Source: Corynebacterium sp. HMSC05H05 (GTDB lineage: Bacteria > Actinomycetota > Actinomycetes > Mycobacteriales > Mycobacteriaceae). From it: 62,584 nt of DNA. A program made the translations under genes and the position numbers. The notes beneath the pieces are model-generated. The model was not told the origin of the DNA, did no database searches, and saw nothing but the letters and a program-made list of their open reading frames with translations. How positions within the stretch are numbered: the first letter of the stretch is position 1; every line of letters starts with the position of its first letter. Location of the stretch: contig NZ_KV788370.1 of NCBI RefSeq assembly GCF_001807265.1, positions 1 through 62,584 of the forward strand. Direction: 5' to 3'. Below are positions 49,381-57,436 of this stretch, in pieces.

Positions 49381-50187
49381 CTAGGGCTTCTCGACGTCAG
49401 CTTCGCCGTGGAAGCGCTCCACCAGCTCTGCGACGTACTCGCCGGTCTCGGGGCCCTCGTAGGCGCCCACGACGTCGGCGACCAGGCCGGCCTCTCGGAT
49501 TTCGCCCTTGTCCACCCACAGGGCGGTGTTGCAGAGCTGTGCCAAGAAGTCGTTGGAGTGGGAGGCGAAGACCAGGATGCCGGAGCGCTCCACCATCTCG
49601 GCGAGCCTCACGCGGGCTTTAGCCATGAAGGCGGCGTCGACGGCGCCGATGCCCTCGTCGAGCAGCAGGATCTCCGGCTCGATGGAGGTGACCACGCCGA
49701 GTGCCAACCTGACGCGCATGCCGGTGGAGTAGGTGCGAAGGGGCATGTTGAGGTAGTCGCCGAGCTCGGAAAACTCGGCGATCTCGTCCATCTTCGCTTT
49801 CATCTGCTTGCGGGTCTGGCCCAGGAACAGGCCGCGGATGATGATGTTTTCGTAGCCGGAGATCTCCGGGTCCATGCCCACGCCCAGGTCGAAGACGGGG
49901 GCGACGCGGCCGCGCACGTCGGCGACGCCGCGGGTGGGCTCGTAGATGCCCGACAGCAAGCGCAGCAGGGTTGATTTACCTGCGCCGTTGTGGCCGACCA
50001 GGCCGACGCGGTCGCCCTCCCTAAGGTGGAGGTTGATGTCGCGCAGCGCCTCCACAACCACGGTGTTGGAGGCGTTCTGGCCGATCTTGCCGCCGGCGGA
50101 CGACATCACGGCCTTCTTCAGGGAACGGGACTTCGCGTCGAAGATGGGGAAGTCGACGCAGGCGTTGTAGGTGTCGATGGAAACCAT
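49381..50187 (-). CDS. wzt: ABC transporter ATP-binding protein of the galactan lipid exporter (Wzt/RfbE type)
   Basis: 268 residues. Walker A GHNGAGKS (about 65), signature YSTGMRVRLAL and Walker B ILLLDEGIGAVDA are intact. There is no C-terminal carbohydrate-binding domain. With the Wzm-type permease it should flip the lipid-linked galactan across the membrane (Rv3781/Rv3783 system of M. tuberculosis). It follows wzm by 17 nt. Confidence 0.93.
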   Translation of the reverse strand: MVSIDTYNACVDFPIFDAKSRSLKKAVMSSAGGKIGQNASNTVVVEALRDINLHLREGDRVGLVGHNGAGKSTLLRLLSGIYEPTRGVADVRGRVAPVFDLGVGMDPEISGYENIIIRGLFLGQTRKQMKAKMDEIAEFSELGDYLNMPLRTYSTGMRVRLALGVVTSIEPEILLLDEGIGAVDAAFMAKARVRLAEMVERSGILVFASHSNDFLAQLCNTALWVDKGEIREAGLVADVVGAYEGPETGEYVAELVERFHGEADVEKP

Positions 50188-50204
50188 GTGAAACTCCTAA
50201 ACTC

Positions 50205-51092
50205 CTAAACCCAGTACGGCACGCGGAAGCGCCAGCGCTTCATGGCAAGCAGGGTGATCAGGACGCCGGCGACGGTGCACGCGAGGACGATGCCCCAGTG
50301 GTAGGTGGCCAACGGTTCGTCGATAAGCGGGGCGCGCACGATCTCGAGGTAGTGGTAGAGGGGGTTGACCTCGGCGAGCATGGCGCGCTGCGCGACCTCG
50401 CCACCCTGGTCCTTGAGGGTGCGGGTGGTCCAGACGATCGGGGTGACGTAGAAGAGCAGCTGCACCAGCGCTTCCAGTAGCGGGGCGACGTCGCGGAAGC
50501 GGGTGGCCACCATGCCGAAGAACATGGCCACCCACACGCCGTTGACCACAAGCAGTGCCAGGCCGGGGATGAACAGCAGGGTGTGCAGGGTCAGCGGGAT
50601 GCGGAAGATTAGCACCAGCAGCAGCCAGATCACCATGTTGTGCGCCAAAAACAGCAGCTGGCGCCACACCAGGCGGTACACGTGGACCGACAGTGCAGAT
50701 GGGAGCTGTTTGATCAGGCCTTCGTTTTCGATGAAGACGTTCGCGCCGTCCTTGATGCAGCCGGAGAGGAAACCCCAGACGATGAAGCCGACGGTGACGT
50801 GCGGGAGGAACTCCGCGACGTCGATTTGGAACAGCATGGAGTAGAGCAGGCCCAGCGCCAGCGACATCACGCCGGTGGCGATGGTGATCCACAGCGGGCC
50901 GAGGGTGGACCTCTTATACCGCTGTTTAATGTCCTGCCATCCCAGTTGCAGCCAGAGCTCGTGCTGCCCCCAGCCGCGGATGAGGTCGTCGAACGCGCGC
51001 CGGAAGGTCTTGGACTTCGACGGCGGCGTGTCTCCGCCCGGAGGGCTGGTCATGCGGGCGACGTCTTGGCGCAGCTGTTCTTCGTTGTGCAC
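50205..51092 (-). CDS. wzm: ABC-2 type permease of the galactan lipid exporter (Wzm/RfbD type)
   Basis: 295 residues with six hydrophobic helices and an N-terminal amphipathic region ending in KQRYKRSTLGPLWI, typical of polysaccharide exporters. It pairs with the ATP-binding protein encoded next. GTG 51092 is chosen: TAGGGT (51100-51105, minus strand) lies 7 nt before it. The frame is open for another 1.2 kb upstream, but that is antisense to the aminotransferase-fold gene. Confidence 0.93.
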   Translation of the reverse strand: MHNEEQLRQDVARMTSPPGGDTPPSKSKTFRRAFDDLIRGWGQHELWLQLGWQDIKQRYKRSTLGPLWITIATGVMSLALGLLYSMLFQIDVAEFLPHVTVGFIVWGFLSGCIKDGANVFIENEGLIKQLPSALSVHVYRLVWRQLLFLAHNMVIWLLLVLIFRIPLTLHTLLFIPGLALLVVNGVWVAMFFGMVATRFRDVAPLLEALVQLLFYVTPIVWTTRTLKDQGGEVAQRAMLAEVNPLYHYLEIVRAPLIDEPLATYHWGIVLACTVAGVLITLLAMKRWRFRVPYWV

Positions 51093-51197
51093 GCAGATCA
51101 CCCTAGTGCACGGTATTTGCGCACCCGAGCTGGCGGTGTGCGCCGTGTCGGACGGGCGTGCATAATTGGGGCATTCTTGCCTGAAGGGAGGTCGGCC

Positions 51198-52409
51198 GTG
51201 GCGTATGACGTGTGGGGAGTGCGTGGACTCTACACATCGCTCGGTAGCGGCTGGACGTACCTGAACGCCCACACGCAGCCGCAGGTGCCGGAGAAGGTGG
51301 CCACGGCGGTCTCGAGAAGTTTCCGCAGCGCGGCGTTGGTGCCGCCGCCGGAGCCGGTGCTGGGGTCGCACTCCAAGGAGGCGCTGGGCCAGCCGGAGGG
51401 CGTGCAGTACCCGGAGGCGGCGCGGGTGGCCATCGCGGACCTGACGGGTGTGGCGGCGGACCAGGTGGTGCTGGGCCCCAGCGTGCCTGCGCTGTACTCG
51501 GCGCTGGTCAACGCGATGAAACCGATGCTGCGGCGGAACTCGTCGATCGTGCTGAACCCTCTGGATCGCCCGCAGTTGACCAAGCGGCTGCAGCGCGCCG
51601 GGTTGGATGAGGTGTGGGCGCAGGCGGACCTGGCTACCGGCGACCTGCCGGCGTGGCAGTACAGCGAGATCGCGGACGGCTCCACCCGCCTGGTGTCTGT
51701 GCCGGCGGCGCACGCGGAGCTGGGCAACGTGGTGCGGGTGGCCGACATCGCGGAGGCTGTGCGCGCGAAGTCGAGGGCGTGGGTGCTTGTGGACGCCACT
51801 GCGTACGCCCCCTACCGCCCCGTAGACCTCGAGGCCTGGGGCGCGGACGTGGCCGCGGTGGACATCGCCCAGCTGGGCGGGCCGGACATCGCCGCGCTGA
51901 TCTTCCGCGACTCCGCGATGTTCAAGCGCTTGGACATGGAGGCGCTGGACCTGGAGGTTTCCCAGGGGCTGGCGGGCGCGGTGCCGGCGGTGGTGGACCA
52001 CTACGCCTCCCTGGTCGAGGGGTACACCGGCCGTGCGACCCGCCGCAACCGCCTGAAGTACTCCCTGGACGCGACCACCGCCTACCTCAACGGCCTGAGG
52101 GATGACCTGCACACGTTTTTGGGCACCCTGCCCGCCGTGCACATCGTCGGCGTCAGCGGCGAGGCGGCCGAGGACGCGCGCGTCGAGCGCATTCCGCGCC
52201 TGGCGTTCGGCGTGACCGGCGTGCCGTCCGAAACCGTGCTGCGCCGCCTGTTGGCCAACGGCATCGTGGCCACCCAGACGTGCGCCACACCGCTTCTCGA
52301 CGACATGGGCGTCGCCGACATGGGCGGCGCCGTGACCATTGCCATGTCGCCGTTCAACACCCAAAACGACATCGAGCAGCTGGTGCGGACGGTGGCGTCG
52401 CTGGCCTAG
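51198..52409 (+). CDS. Class V aminotransferase-fold protein, probable PLP lysine missing
   Basis: 403 residues with the fold of cysteine desulfurases. The segment VAAVDIAQLGGPDIAALIF aligns with the usual SxHKxxGPxGxG site, but the Lys that would bind PLP is replaced by Gln. An analogous gene (Rv3778c) lies at the same place in M. tuberculosis, beside the exporter genes and an oxidoreductase. The function is unknown; it may be a catalytically altered or non-enzymatic family. GTG 51198 is supported by AAGGGAGG with a 6-nt spacer. Confidence 0.8.
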   Translation: MAYDVWGVRGLYTSLGSGWTYLNAHTQPQVPEKVATAVSRSFRSAALVPPPEPVLGSHSKEALGQPEGVQYPEAARVAIADLTGVAADQVVLGPSVPALYSALVNAMKPMLRRNSSIVLNPLDRPQLTKRLQRAGLDEVWAQADLATGDLPAWQYSEIADGSTRLVSVPAAHAELGNVVRVADIAEAVRAKSRAWVLVDATAYAPYRPVDLEAWGADVAAVDIAQLGGPDIAALIFRDSAMFKRLDMEALDLEVSQGLAGAVPAVVDHYASLVEGYTGRATRRNRLKYSLDATTAYLNGLRDDLHTFLGTLPAVHIVGVSGEAAEDARVERIPRLAFGVTGVPSETVLRRLLANGIVATQTCATPLLDDMGVADMGGAVTIAMSPFNTQNDIEQLVRTVASLA

Positions 52410-52429
52410 TGACGCTGGCGCGTCACTAG
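52406..52429. terminator. Symmetric hairpin containing both stop codons
   Basis: CTAGTGACGC-TGGC-GCGTCACTAG is a perfect 10-bp stem. Its outer bases contain the TAG of the aminotransferase-fold gene (52407-52409) and, on the other strand, the TAG of the quinone oxidoreductase gene (52426-52428). It probably acts as a bidirectional terminator. Confidence 0.7.
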
Positions 52430-53361
52430 AGAACCAGCAAGATTTTCCCGGTGTTGTCGCCGGAATCCAGGTGCTCGTGGGCCTGCTTGGCGTCTGCGAG
52501 CGGGAAGCGCGCGGAGATGTTCGGGGCGATCTTGCCCGACTCGATCAGCGGCCACACATTTTCCACCGTGGAGGAAACAATCGCCGCCTTCATCGGCCGG
52601 GGGCGCGCACGCAGGGTGGTCGCGGTGACGGACAGGCGCCGCGGCATCATCCGGCCCAAAGACAACGTGCCCTTCGGCCCGCCCTGCACCGCGATGACGA
52701 TGAGGTGCCCGTCCGTGTTCAGCGTCTTGATGTTCTGCTCCAGGTACGGCCCGCCAACCACGTCCAGGATGGCGTCCGCCCACCCGGGCAGCTCCTCGGC
52801 GAAGTCCTGCTCTTTGTAGTTGATCAGGATGTCCGCGCCGAGCTCCCGGCAGTACTCGAGCTTCTCTTGGCTTCCGGCGGTCACCGCCACCTCGCAGCCG
52901 AGCGCCTTGCACATCTGGATGGCAAAGGAGCCGATGCCGCCCGCGCCGCCGTGGATGAGCACTTTGTCGCCCTCAGCAATCCCGGCGACCATGCCCAGGT
53001 TCGACCACACCGTGCACGCCACCTCGACCACGCCGGCGGTCTCCTCCACGGTCAAGCCCGAAGGGATCGGCGTGAGCTGGCCCTCCGGCACCGCCACGTA
53101 TTCTGCGTAGCCGCCGCCGGCGAGCAGGCAGCCGACCTCCTCGCCCTCCTTGCGGCCAGTCGTGCCCGGATCCACGATCACACCCGCGCACTCCAGCCCC
53201 ATGATCTCGGACTCGCCCTTCGGCGGCGGGTACTTCCCGGCGGCCTGCATCAGGTCGCCGCGGTTCACGCCGGCGGCGACGACCTTGACCAGGACTTCGC
53301 CGTCTTGCGGGGTGGGCCTTTGGGCGTCGTAAAGCATGAGCTCATCATTGATTGCTTTCAT
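52426..53361 (-). CDS. NADPH:quinone reductase-like zinc-less MDR oxidoreductase
   Basis: 311 residues. Quinone-oxidoreductase-group MDR marks are GVNRGDLMQAAGKYPPPKG, the NADPH motif HGGAGGIGSFAIQ and the absence of zinc ligands. Substrate is likely a quinone or enone. The gene occupies the place of Rv3777 in M. tuberculosis, next to the aminotransferase-fold gene. TAGCCT (53368-53373, minus strand) is 6 nt before the ATG, so the mRNA is likely leaderless. Confidence 0.88.
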   Translation of the reverse strand: MKAINDELMLYDAQRPTPQDGEVLVKVVAAGVNRGDLMQAAGKYPPPKGESEIMGLECAGVIVDPGTTGRKEGEEVGCLLAGGGYAEYVAVPEGQLTPIPSGLTVEETAGVVEVACTVWSNLGMVAGIAEGDKVLIHGGAGGIGSFAIQMCKALGCEVAVTAGSQEKLEYCRELGADILINYKEQDFAEELPGWADAILDVVGGPYLEQNIKTLNTDGHLIVIAVQGGPKGTLSLGRMMPRRLSVTATTLRARPRPMKAAIVSSTVENVWPLIESGKIAPNISARFPLADAKQAHEHLDSGDNTGKILLVL

Positions 53362-53392
53362 GCGGCAAGGCTACGTTAGACTGCTTCGAGTT

Positions 53393-53480
<88 letters not shown>

Positions 53481-53657
53481 ACATCTTTTCGGGGGCCTTT
53501 GCTTAACGACGCCTTCCGGTTTCCCTCCCTTCCTTAAATCTCGGTGAATTTATTGGAAGAGCCTGATCAGCACGTCTGGTAAAGGGGTAACCTCCCTGGC
53601 ATACCGGTTATCCGGGACACAACCAGTTTTGTTGCCGCTCAACAGTGGAGGCCAGGG

Positions 53658-56414
53658 ATGAGCGAGAATAGACGATCAAATACGAGGAAAAACCGCTGGT
53701 GGCGTAGCGTCGCCGCGGTAGTTAGCACGGTGGCGCTGGGTATCGGCGGTGTGGCGGTGCCGCAGACCGCGGGGGCTTACATCCAAGATGACTCTCTCAC
53801 CACCCAGCACGGGGACGACCTGGGGAAGAAACCGCAAGCGTCCATTGCTTTGGACCTGGCGGACACAGAGGTTCGGGCGGGTGAATCCACCACCGCCACA
53901 ATCAAAGTTGGCTCGTCGGTTCCTTTCGCCAAAACCGCAGAAAATAAGTATGGAGAGTCCGATGCGACAGCTGTGATTTTCTCGATCCAAGTTGACGACA
54001 GGTTGGAGATTGACCTCGGTGACTCGGTCGAATCCAATATCCGATGGGGCGACGGGCAGAATCGTCGTCCCCACACATTTGGTGTTGACGAAGAGATTAA
54101 CGAGCTGACTATCGAGTTTGCCGCTAGCGACTTTCCGCTCGGGGCTAATCCGGGTTTCACCCTCGAAGTGCCAGTCAAGGTAGCCCAGGACGTTGAACCG
54201 GGAACGGAACTTCAGTTAGCTGTTGGCTCTGAGGTCGATATTCGTCCGGATCTAGACTGGGAATTCGGCAACTACACCATGCAGAGTGTTGACGAGCTTG
54301 AACCGGGGCAGGATCGATGTGTCCGTAAGGGCACGGTCGAGGTCTCTTTTGACAATATCGGTCAATACGGCACGTGGATGGCGGATCTCTGGCTAGGTAC
54401 GAACTCTGATTTTCAACTCTACGGCGATGCGTCGTTCAAGCTAACGGGGCCCAACGGTGAGGATCTGACGGGCCAGGTCTTCGGTCAAGATGGTTCTCCA
54501 GTAGCCACTTTGATGCCTGATGGGGAGCCAGAACGTTCCGAAGGAAGGTTCGAGAACCATAATTGGCTGAAAAGGTATCAGTGGCGGATCAACGAGAATG
54601 CATTTGCAGGTGAGGCGTGGGTCCCAGAGGGATCGCACCTGCAAATTCAGCAGTATGTGTCCTCTGAGCGCTGCACCTTCGACCCGTCAGCAGAGCTTTT
54701 CAGTGCCAGTGTAGTGAGCCGTAATTCGCCACTATTCGATCAAGCAACCGCTACCAAGAATATTGTGGTTGCGGAGCCGACGCCGACGGAGGAGCCGACA
54801 CCGACGGAGGAGCCGACGCCAACAACTGAAGCTCCATGTGACTGCGAGCCCACCACGGTTGAGGTTCTGACCACGGTTGAAGTTCCGACGACCGTGAAAC
54901 AACCGGTACCGACTACGGTCAAGCAGCCAGTTCCGACCACGGTTGAGGTTCACACGACAGTTGAGGCTCCGAAGCGCGGCACCATCGGGGACAAGGTCTG
55001 GGAAGACACCAACGGCGACGGCAAGGAAGATCCGGACGAGAAGACTGGTGTTCCGAACGTGCCGGTGGTGATCGTCGATAAGGATGGCAACGAGGTCACT
55101 CGTACCGTCACCGACGAGGACGGTAACTGGAAGGTTGACGTTGAGCCGGGCGAGTACACCGTTCGCTACGAGCCGGGCGATCGCACTCCGAGCGACAAGG
55201 AGCAGGTCGAGCGCACGATCACGATCAAGCCGGGCGAGAAGCGTGATGACGTTGACCTGGGCATTCTGCCTTCTGGTTCTGTCGGCGACCGTGTCTGGAA
55301 CGACGAGGACGGCGACGGCAAGCAGGGTGAGAACGAAAAAGGCCTCGAGAACGTTGTGGTGTTGGTGTCCCGTGAGGGTGAGCCGACGCGTTCTGCGGTT
55401 ACGGACGAAAACGGTGACTGGAAGATTGAGGGGCTGAACCCGAACGCTGAGTACGACATCCGCTTTATTAAGCCTGAGGGCTGGGAGGTCACCGGCAAGA
55501 TTCCGGGCTCGGATGAGTCTGGGTTGGTCTCCAAGGTGACAGTGAAGCCGAACGAGTACAACGACTCTTACGATCTGGGTTTGAAGAAGACCGACGTGAC
55601 GTGCGACTGCGAGCCGGTGAAGCCGGGCACCATCGGCGACCGCGTCTGGATCGACCTCAACGGCAACGGCAAGGAAGACCCGAACGAGACCGAGGGCGCG
55701 CCCGACGTCACCGTGATTGTTCGGGACAAGGACGGCAACGAGGTCACCCGCACTGTCACCGACGAGGACGGTAACTGGAAGGTCAACGTTGAGCCCGGCG
55801 ACTACGAGATCGAGTACCGCCCGCGCGACTGGAAGCCGACTGACCCGAAGCGCGTGATCCAGAAGGTCACTGTTGAAGAGGGCAAGGAATACCTGGACCT
55901 CGACCTCGGCGTGCAGAAGCCGAAGCCGGGTGAGCCGACCCCGCCGACCGAGAAGCCGGAGCCGCAGCCGGAGGAGGGCTCGTCCACCGAGACTTTGGAC
56001 CGCTGCGTTGCCAACGCCGTGCGTTCGCCGCTGCTGTACCTGGTGCCGGTTGCCCTCGTGGGCGCGTTCGGCGGCGAGATCGCCCGTCCGTACATGGGCG
56101 CGATCAACGAGCAGGTCAACCAGATTAACGCCCAGTTCCAGGAGGCTATGCGCCGCAGCAGCCCGGACTGGGGTCAGGGCGGCCGTGGTGGTCGCGACAA
56201 CGACCAGTTCGCTGAGCTGCGTGGCCAGATCGACGCGGCGAACCGCCGTCTCGCGGAGCTTGGCCAGGACCCGAACGTCCAGCGCTTCGGCACCGTCGCC
56301 GCTGGCGTCATCGGCCTGATCGCCGCTGGCGGCGTGCTCTACGACTGGTGCTCCAACGAGAAGGGTGAGGCCTTCACCTCCATCGGCGGATCCTCCAGCA
56401 AGGACGCGGCGTAA
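53658..56414 (+). CDS. Large surface protein with three SdrD-type B domains and C-terminal two-TM Cys module
   Basis: 918 residues. A long signal peptide (cleavage near AGA-YIQ) leads into a unique domain of ~330 residues encoded by DNA of clearly lower GC. A Pro/Thr/Glu linker (about 371-438) follows, then three SdrD_B/Cna_B domains (about 440-537, 538-646, 653-754), each with the calcium-loop-like DxNGDGKxD. The motif Cys-Asp-Cys-Glu occurs twice, before B1 and between B2 and B3. The C-terminus has Arg-Cys (about 781), a TM helix, a ~75-residue linker, a second TM helix and Cys (about 897), with no LPXTG. It is probably an adhesin. GGAGG lies 6 nt before the ATG. Confidence 0.85.
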   Translation: MSENRRSNTRKNRWWRSVAAVVSTVALGIGGVAVPQTAGAYIQDDSLTTQHGDDLGKKPQASIALDLADTEVRAGESTTATIKVGSSVPFAKTAENKYGESDATAVIFSIQVDDRLEIDLGDSVESNIRWGDGQNRRPHTFGVDEEINELTIEFAASDFPLGANPGFTLEVPVKVAQDVEPGTELQLAVGSEVDIRPDLDWEFGNYTMQSVDELEPGQDRCVRKGTVEVSFDNIGQYGTWMADLWLGTNSDFQLYGDASFKLTGPNGEDLTGQVFGQDGSPVATLMPDGEPERSEGRFENHNWLKRYQWRINENAFAGEAWVPEGSHLQIQQYVSSERCTFDPSAELFSASVVSRNSPLFDQATATKNIVVAEPTPTEEPTPTEEPTPTTEAPCDCEPTTVEVLTTVEVPTTVKQPVPTTVKQPVPTTVEVHTTVEAPKRGTIGDKVWEDTNGDGKEDPDEKTGVPNVPVVIVDKDGNEVTRTVTDEDGNWKVDVEPGEYTVRYEPGDRTPSDKEQVERTITIKPGEKRDDVDLGILPSGSVGDRVWNDEDGDGKQGENEKGLENVVVLVSREGEPTRSAVTDENGDWKIEGLNPNAEYDIRFIKPEGWEVTGKIPGSDESGLVSKVTVKPNEYNDSYDLGLKKTDVTCDCEPVKPGTIGDRVWIDLNGNGKEDPNETEGAPDVTVIVRDKDGNEVTRTVTDEDGNWKVNVEPGDYEIEYRPRDWKPTDPKRVIQKVTVEEGKEYLDLDLGVQKPKPGEPTPPTEKPEPQPEEGSSTETLDRCVANAVRSPLLYLVPVALVGAFGGEIARPYMGAINEQVNQINAQFQEAMRRSSPDWGQGGRGGRDNDQFAELRGQIDAANRRLAELGQDPNVQRFGTVAAGVIGLIAAGGVLYDWCSNEKGEAFTSIGGSSSKDAA

Positions 56415-56432
56415 CCGTTAGCTAATCGACGG

Positions 56433-56466
56433 AAACCGGCCAGATTATCCATCTGGCCGGTTTTTC
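56433..56466. terminator. Rho-independent terminator
   Basis: A perfect 13-bp stem (AAACCGGCCAGAT with ATCTGGCCGGTTT), 5-nt loop and T-run follow the surface-protein gene. The A-run on the other side lets it serve the convergent gene as well. Confidence 0.92.
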
Positions 56467-56481
56467 TGTTGCTGGTGTTGG

Positions 56482-56979
56482 TTAGGCGATCTCGTCCGGG
56501 AAAAGCTCTGGCATGGTGTGAAATTGGCGGGTGCCGGGGAAGTCCGAAGGTACGTCGATAAGCAAATCCATTGCTCGCTTCGTATCCGGACGGTTCTGGC
56601 CGGCGACGACCTGCACCTTCTCAATCGGGAACTCGCCGCGCAGCTGCACCACCGCGGCGCCGTCGTTGCGGTACGCGAAGTTCTCGCCGAGCAGACCCGC
56701 GACCTCCGAAATGGACTCAGTGGAGCGGTCGAGGTTGTCCGCGCGCCACGAGCCCTCCAAATCGCCGAGGGGGACACCGAGGAGGACGATGCCGTCCGCC
56801 GACTTGGCCAGCGCGGAGGTCTTCGGGGTGAAATAAAACGGCACGGACGCGCTCTCGCCGACCAGCGGGGCAACGGTGAGCGAATCCAGGTTGGCCGGGA
56901 ACCAAACTAGGTAATCAGACGGGTCATTGGAGGTATCGCGGGCGGCGAGGCCGGAGGTGAGCCAGGTGTGGATTTTCAT
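56482..56979 (-). CDS. Unknown small cytoplasmic protein
   Basis: 165 residues. I do not recognise the family. No signal peptide or membrane helix is visible; the sequence is mixed alpha/beta with many acidic residues (GIVLLGVPLGDLEGSWRADN). The promoter is unusually clear: TATACT (56987-56992, minus strand) lies 7 nt before the ATG, so the mRNA is leaderless. It lies alone between a terminator and a tRNA gene. Confidence 0.75.
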   Translation of the reverse strand: MKIHTWLTSGLAARDTSNDPSDYLVWFPANLDSLTVAPLVGESASVPFYFTPKTSALAKSADGIVLLGVPLGDLEGSWRADNLDRSTESISEVAGLLGENFAYRNDGAAVVQLRGEFPIEKVQVVAGQNRPDTKRAMDLLIDVPSDFPGTRQFHTMPELFPDEIA

Positions 56980-57064
56980 GCGGCCGAGTATACGGATTTC
57001 GCCCAGTGCGTTTCGGGGTGTATTTGGACGCGCGGGGAGGACCGAGTAATGTGGAGCAAGGTCT

Positions 57065-57155
57065 GGAGATGTGCCAGAGTGGCCGAATGGGGCTCCCTGC
57101 TAAGGAGTTGCCCCCTTGACGGGGGCCGCAGGTTCAAATCCTGTCATCTCCGCCA
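57065..57155 (+). tRNA. tRNA-Ser(GCT)
   Basis: A 91-nt class II tRNA with acceptor stem GGAGATG/CATCTCC, anticodon loop CTGCTAA (anticodon GCT), a long variable arm and T-loop GGTTCAAATCC. The 3' CCA is encoded. tRNA-Arg follows 2 nt later. Confidence 0.95.
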
Positions 57156-57157
57156 CC

Positions 57158-57230
57158 GCGCCCGTAGCTCAACGGATAGAGCATCTGACTACGGATCAGA
57201 AGGTTGGGGGTTCGAATCCCTCCGGGCGCA
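57158..57230 (+). tRNA. tRNA-Arg(ACG), copy 1
   Basis: A 73-nt tRNA with acceptor stem GCGCCCG/CGGGCGC and anticodon loop CTACGGA (anticodon ACG, read as ICG). CCA is not encoded. It is identical over 73 nt to the gene at 61515. Confidence 0.95.
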
Positions 57231-57242
57231 CTTTTTGTGCTG

Positions 57243-57265
57243 AAACCCCTGCTCGTCGGGGTTTT
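57243..57265 (+). terminator. Terminator after the tRNA pair
   Basis: AAACCCC and GGGGTTT pair around an 8-nt loop and end in TTTT, 12 bp behind tRNA-Arg. Confidence 0.7.
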
Positions 57266-57307
57266 CGGCGTTTGTGGGGGTTTGGGTGGGTTGGTCTGGA
57301 GCGGTTC

Positions 57308-57384
57308 CTGACAGATCACGGCGGGCGTTTGCCTCGACCTGGGGGTATGAGGGCGCTCTGACAGATTCCGCCGCAATGTGTCGG
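57308..57384 (+). repeat. 77-bp intergenic repeat, copy C
   Basis: It starts CTGACAGATCACGGCGGGCG and ends with the imperfect palindrome CTGACAGATT-N7-AATGTGTCGG. It has the same length and orientation as copies A and B. It lies between the tRNA-Arg transcript and the convergent surface-protein gene. Confidence 0.8.
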
Positions 57385-57390
57385 GGCTCC

Positions 57391-57422
57391 AATAGAAAAG
57401 CCCCGCCGGTGTGGGCGGGGCT
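57391..57422 (-). terminator. Terminator of the Asn-Pro repeat surface protein
   Basis: On the minus strand a 9-bp stem AGCCCCGCC/GGCGGGGCT with a 6-nt loop is followed by TTTCTATT. Confidence 0.85.
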
Positions 57423-57436
57423 GAGGTGTGGTCGCG

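Noticed and set aside
53658..56414. Sortase (LPXTG) anchoring of the adhesins
   Set aside because: No LPXTG-like motif followed by a single hydrophobic helix and basic tail is seen in any of the surface proteins; they end in a two-helix module instead.
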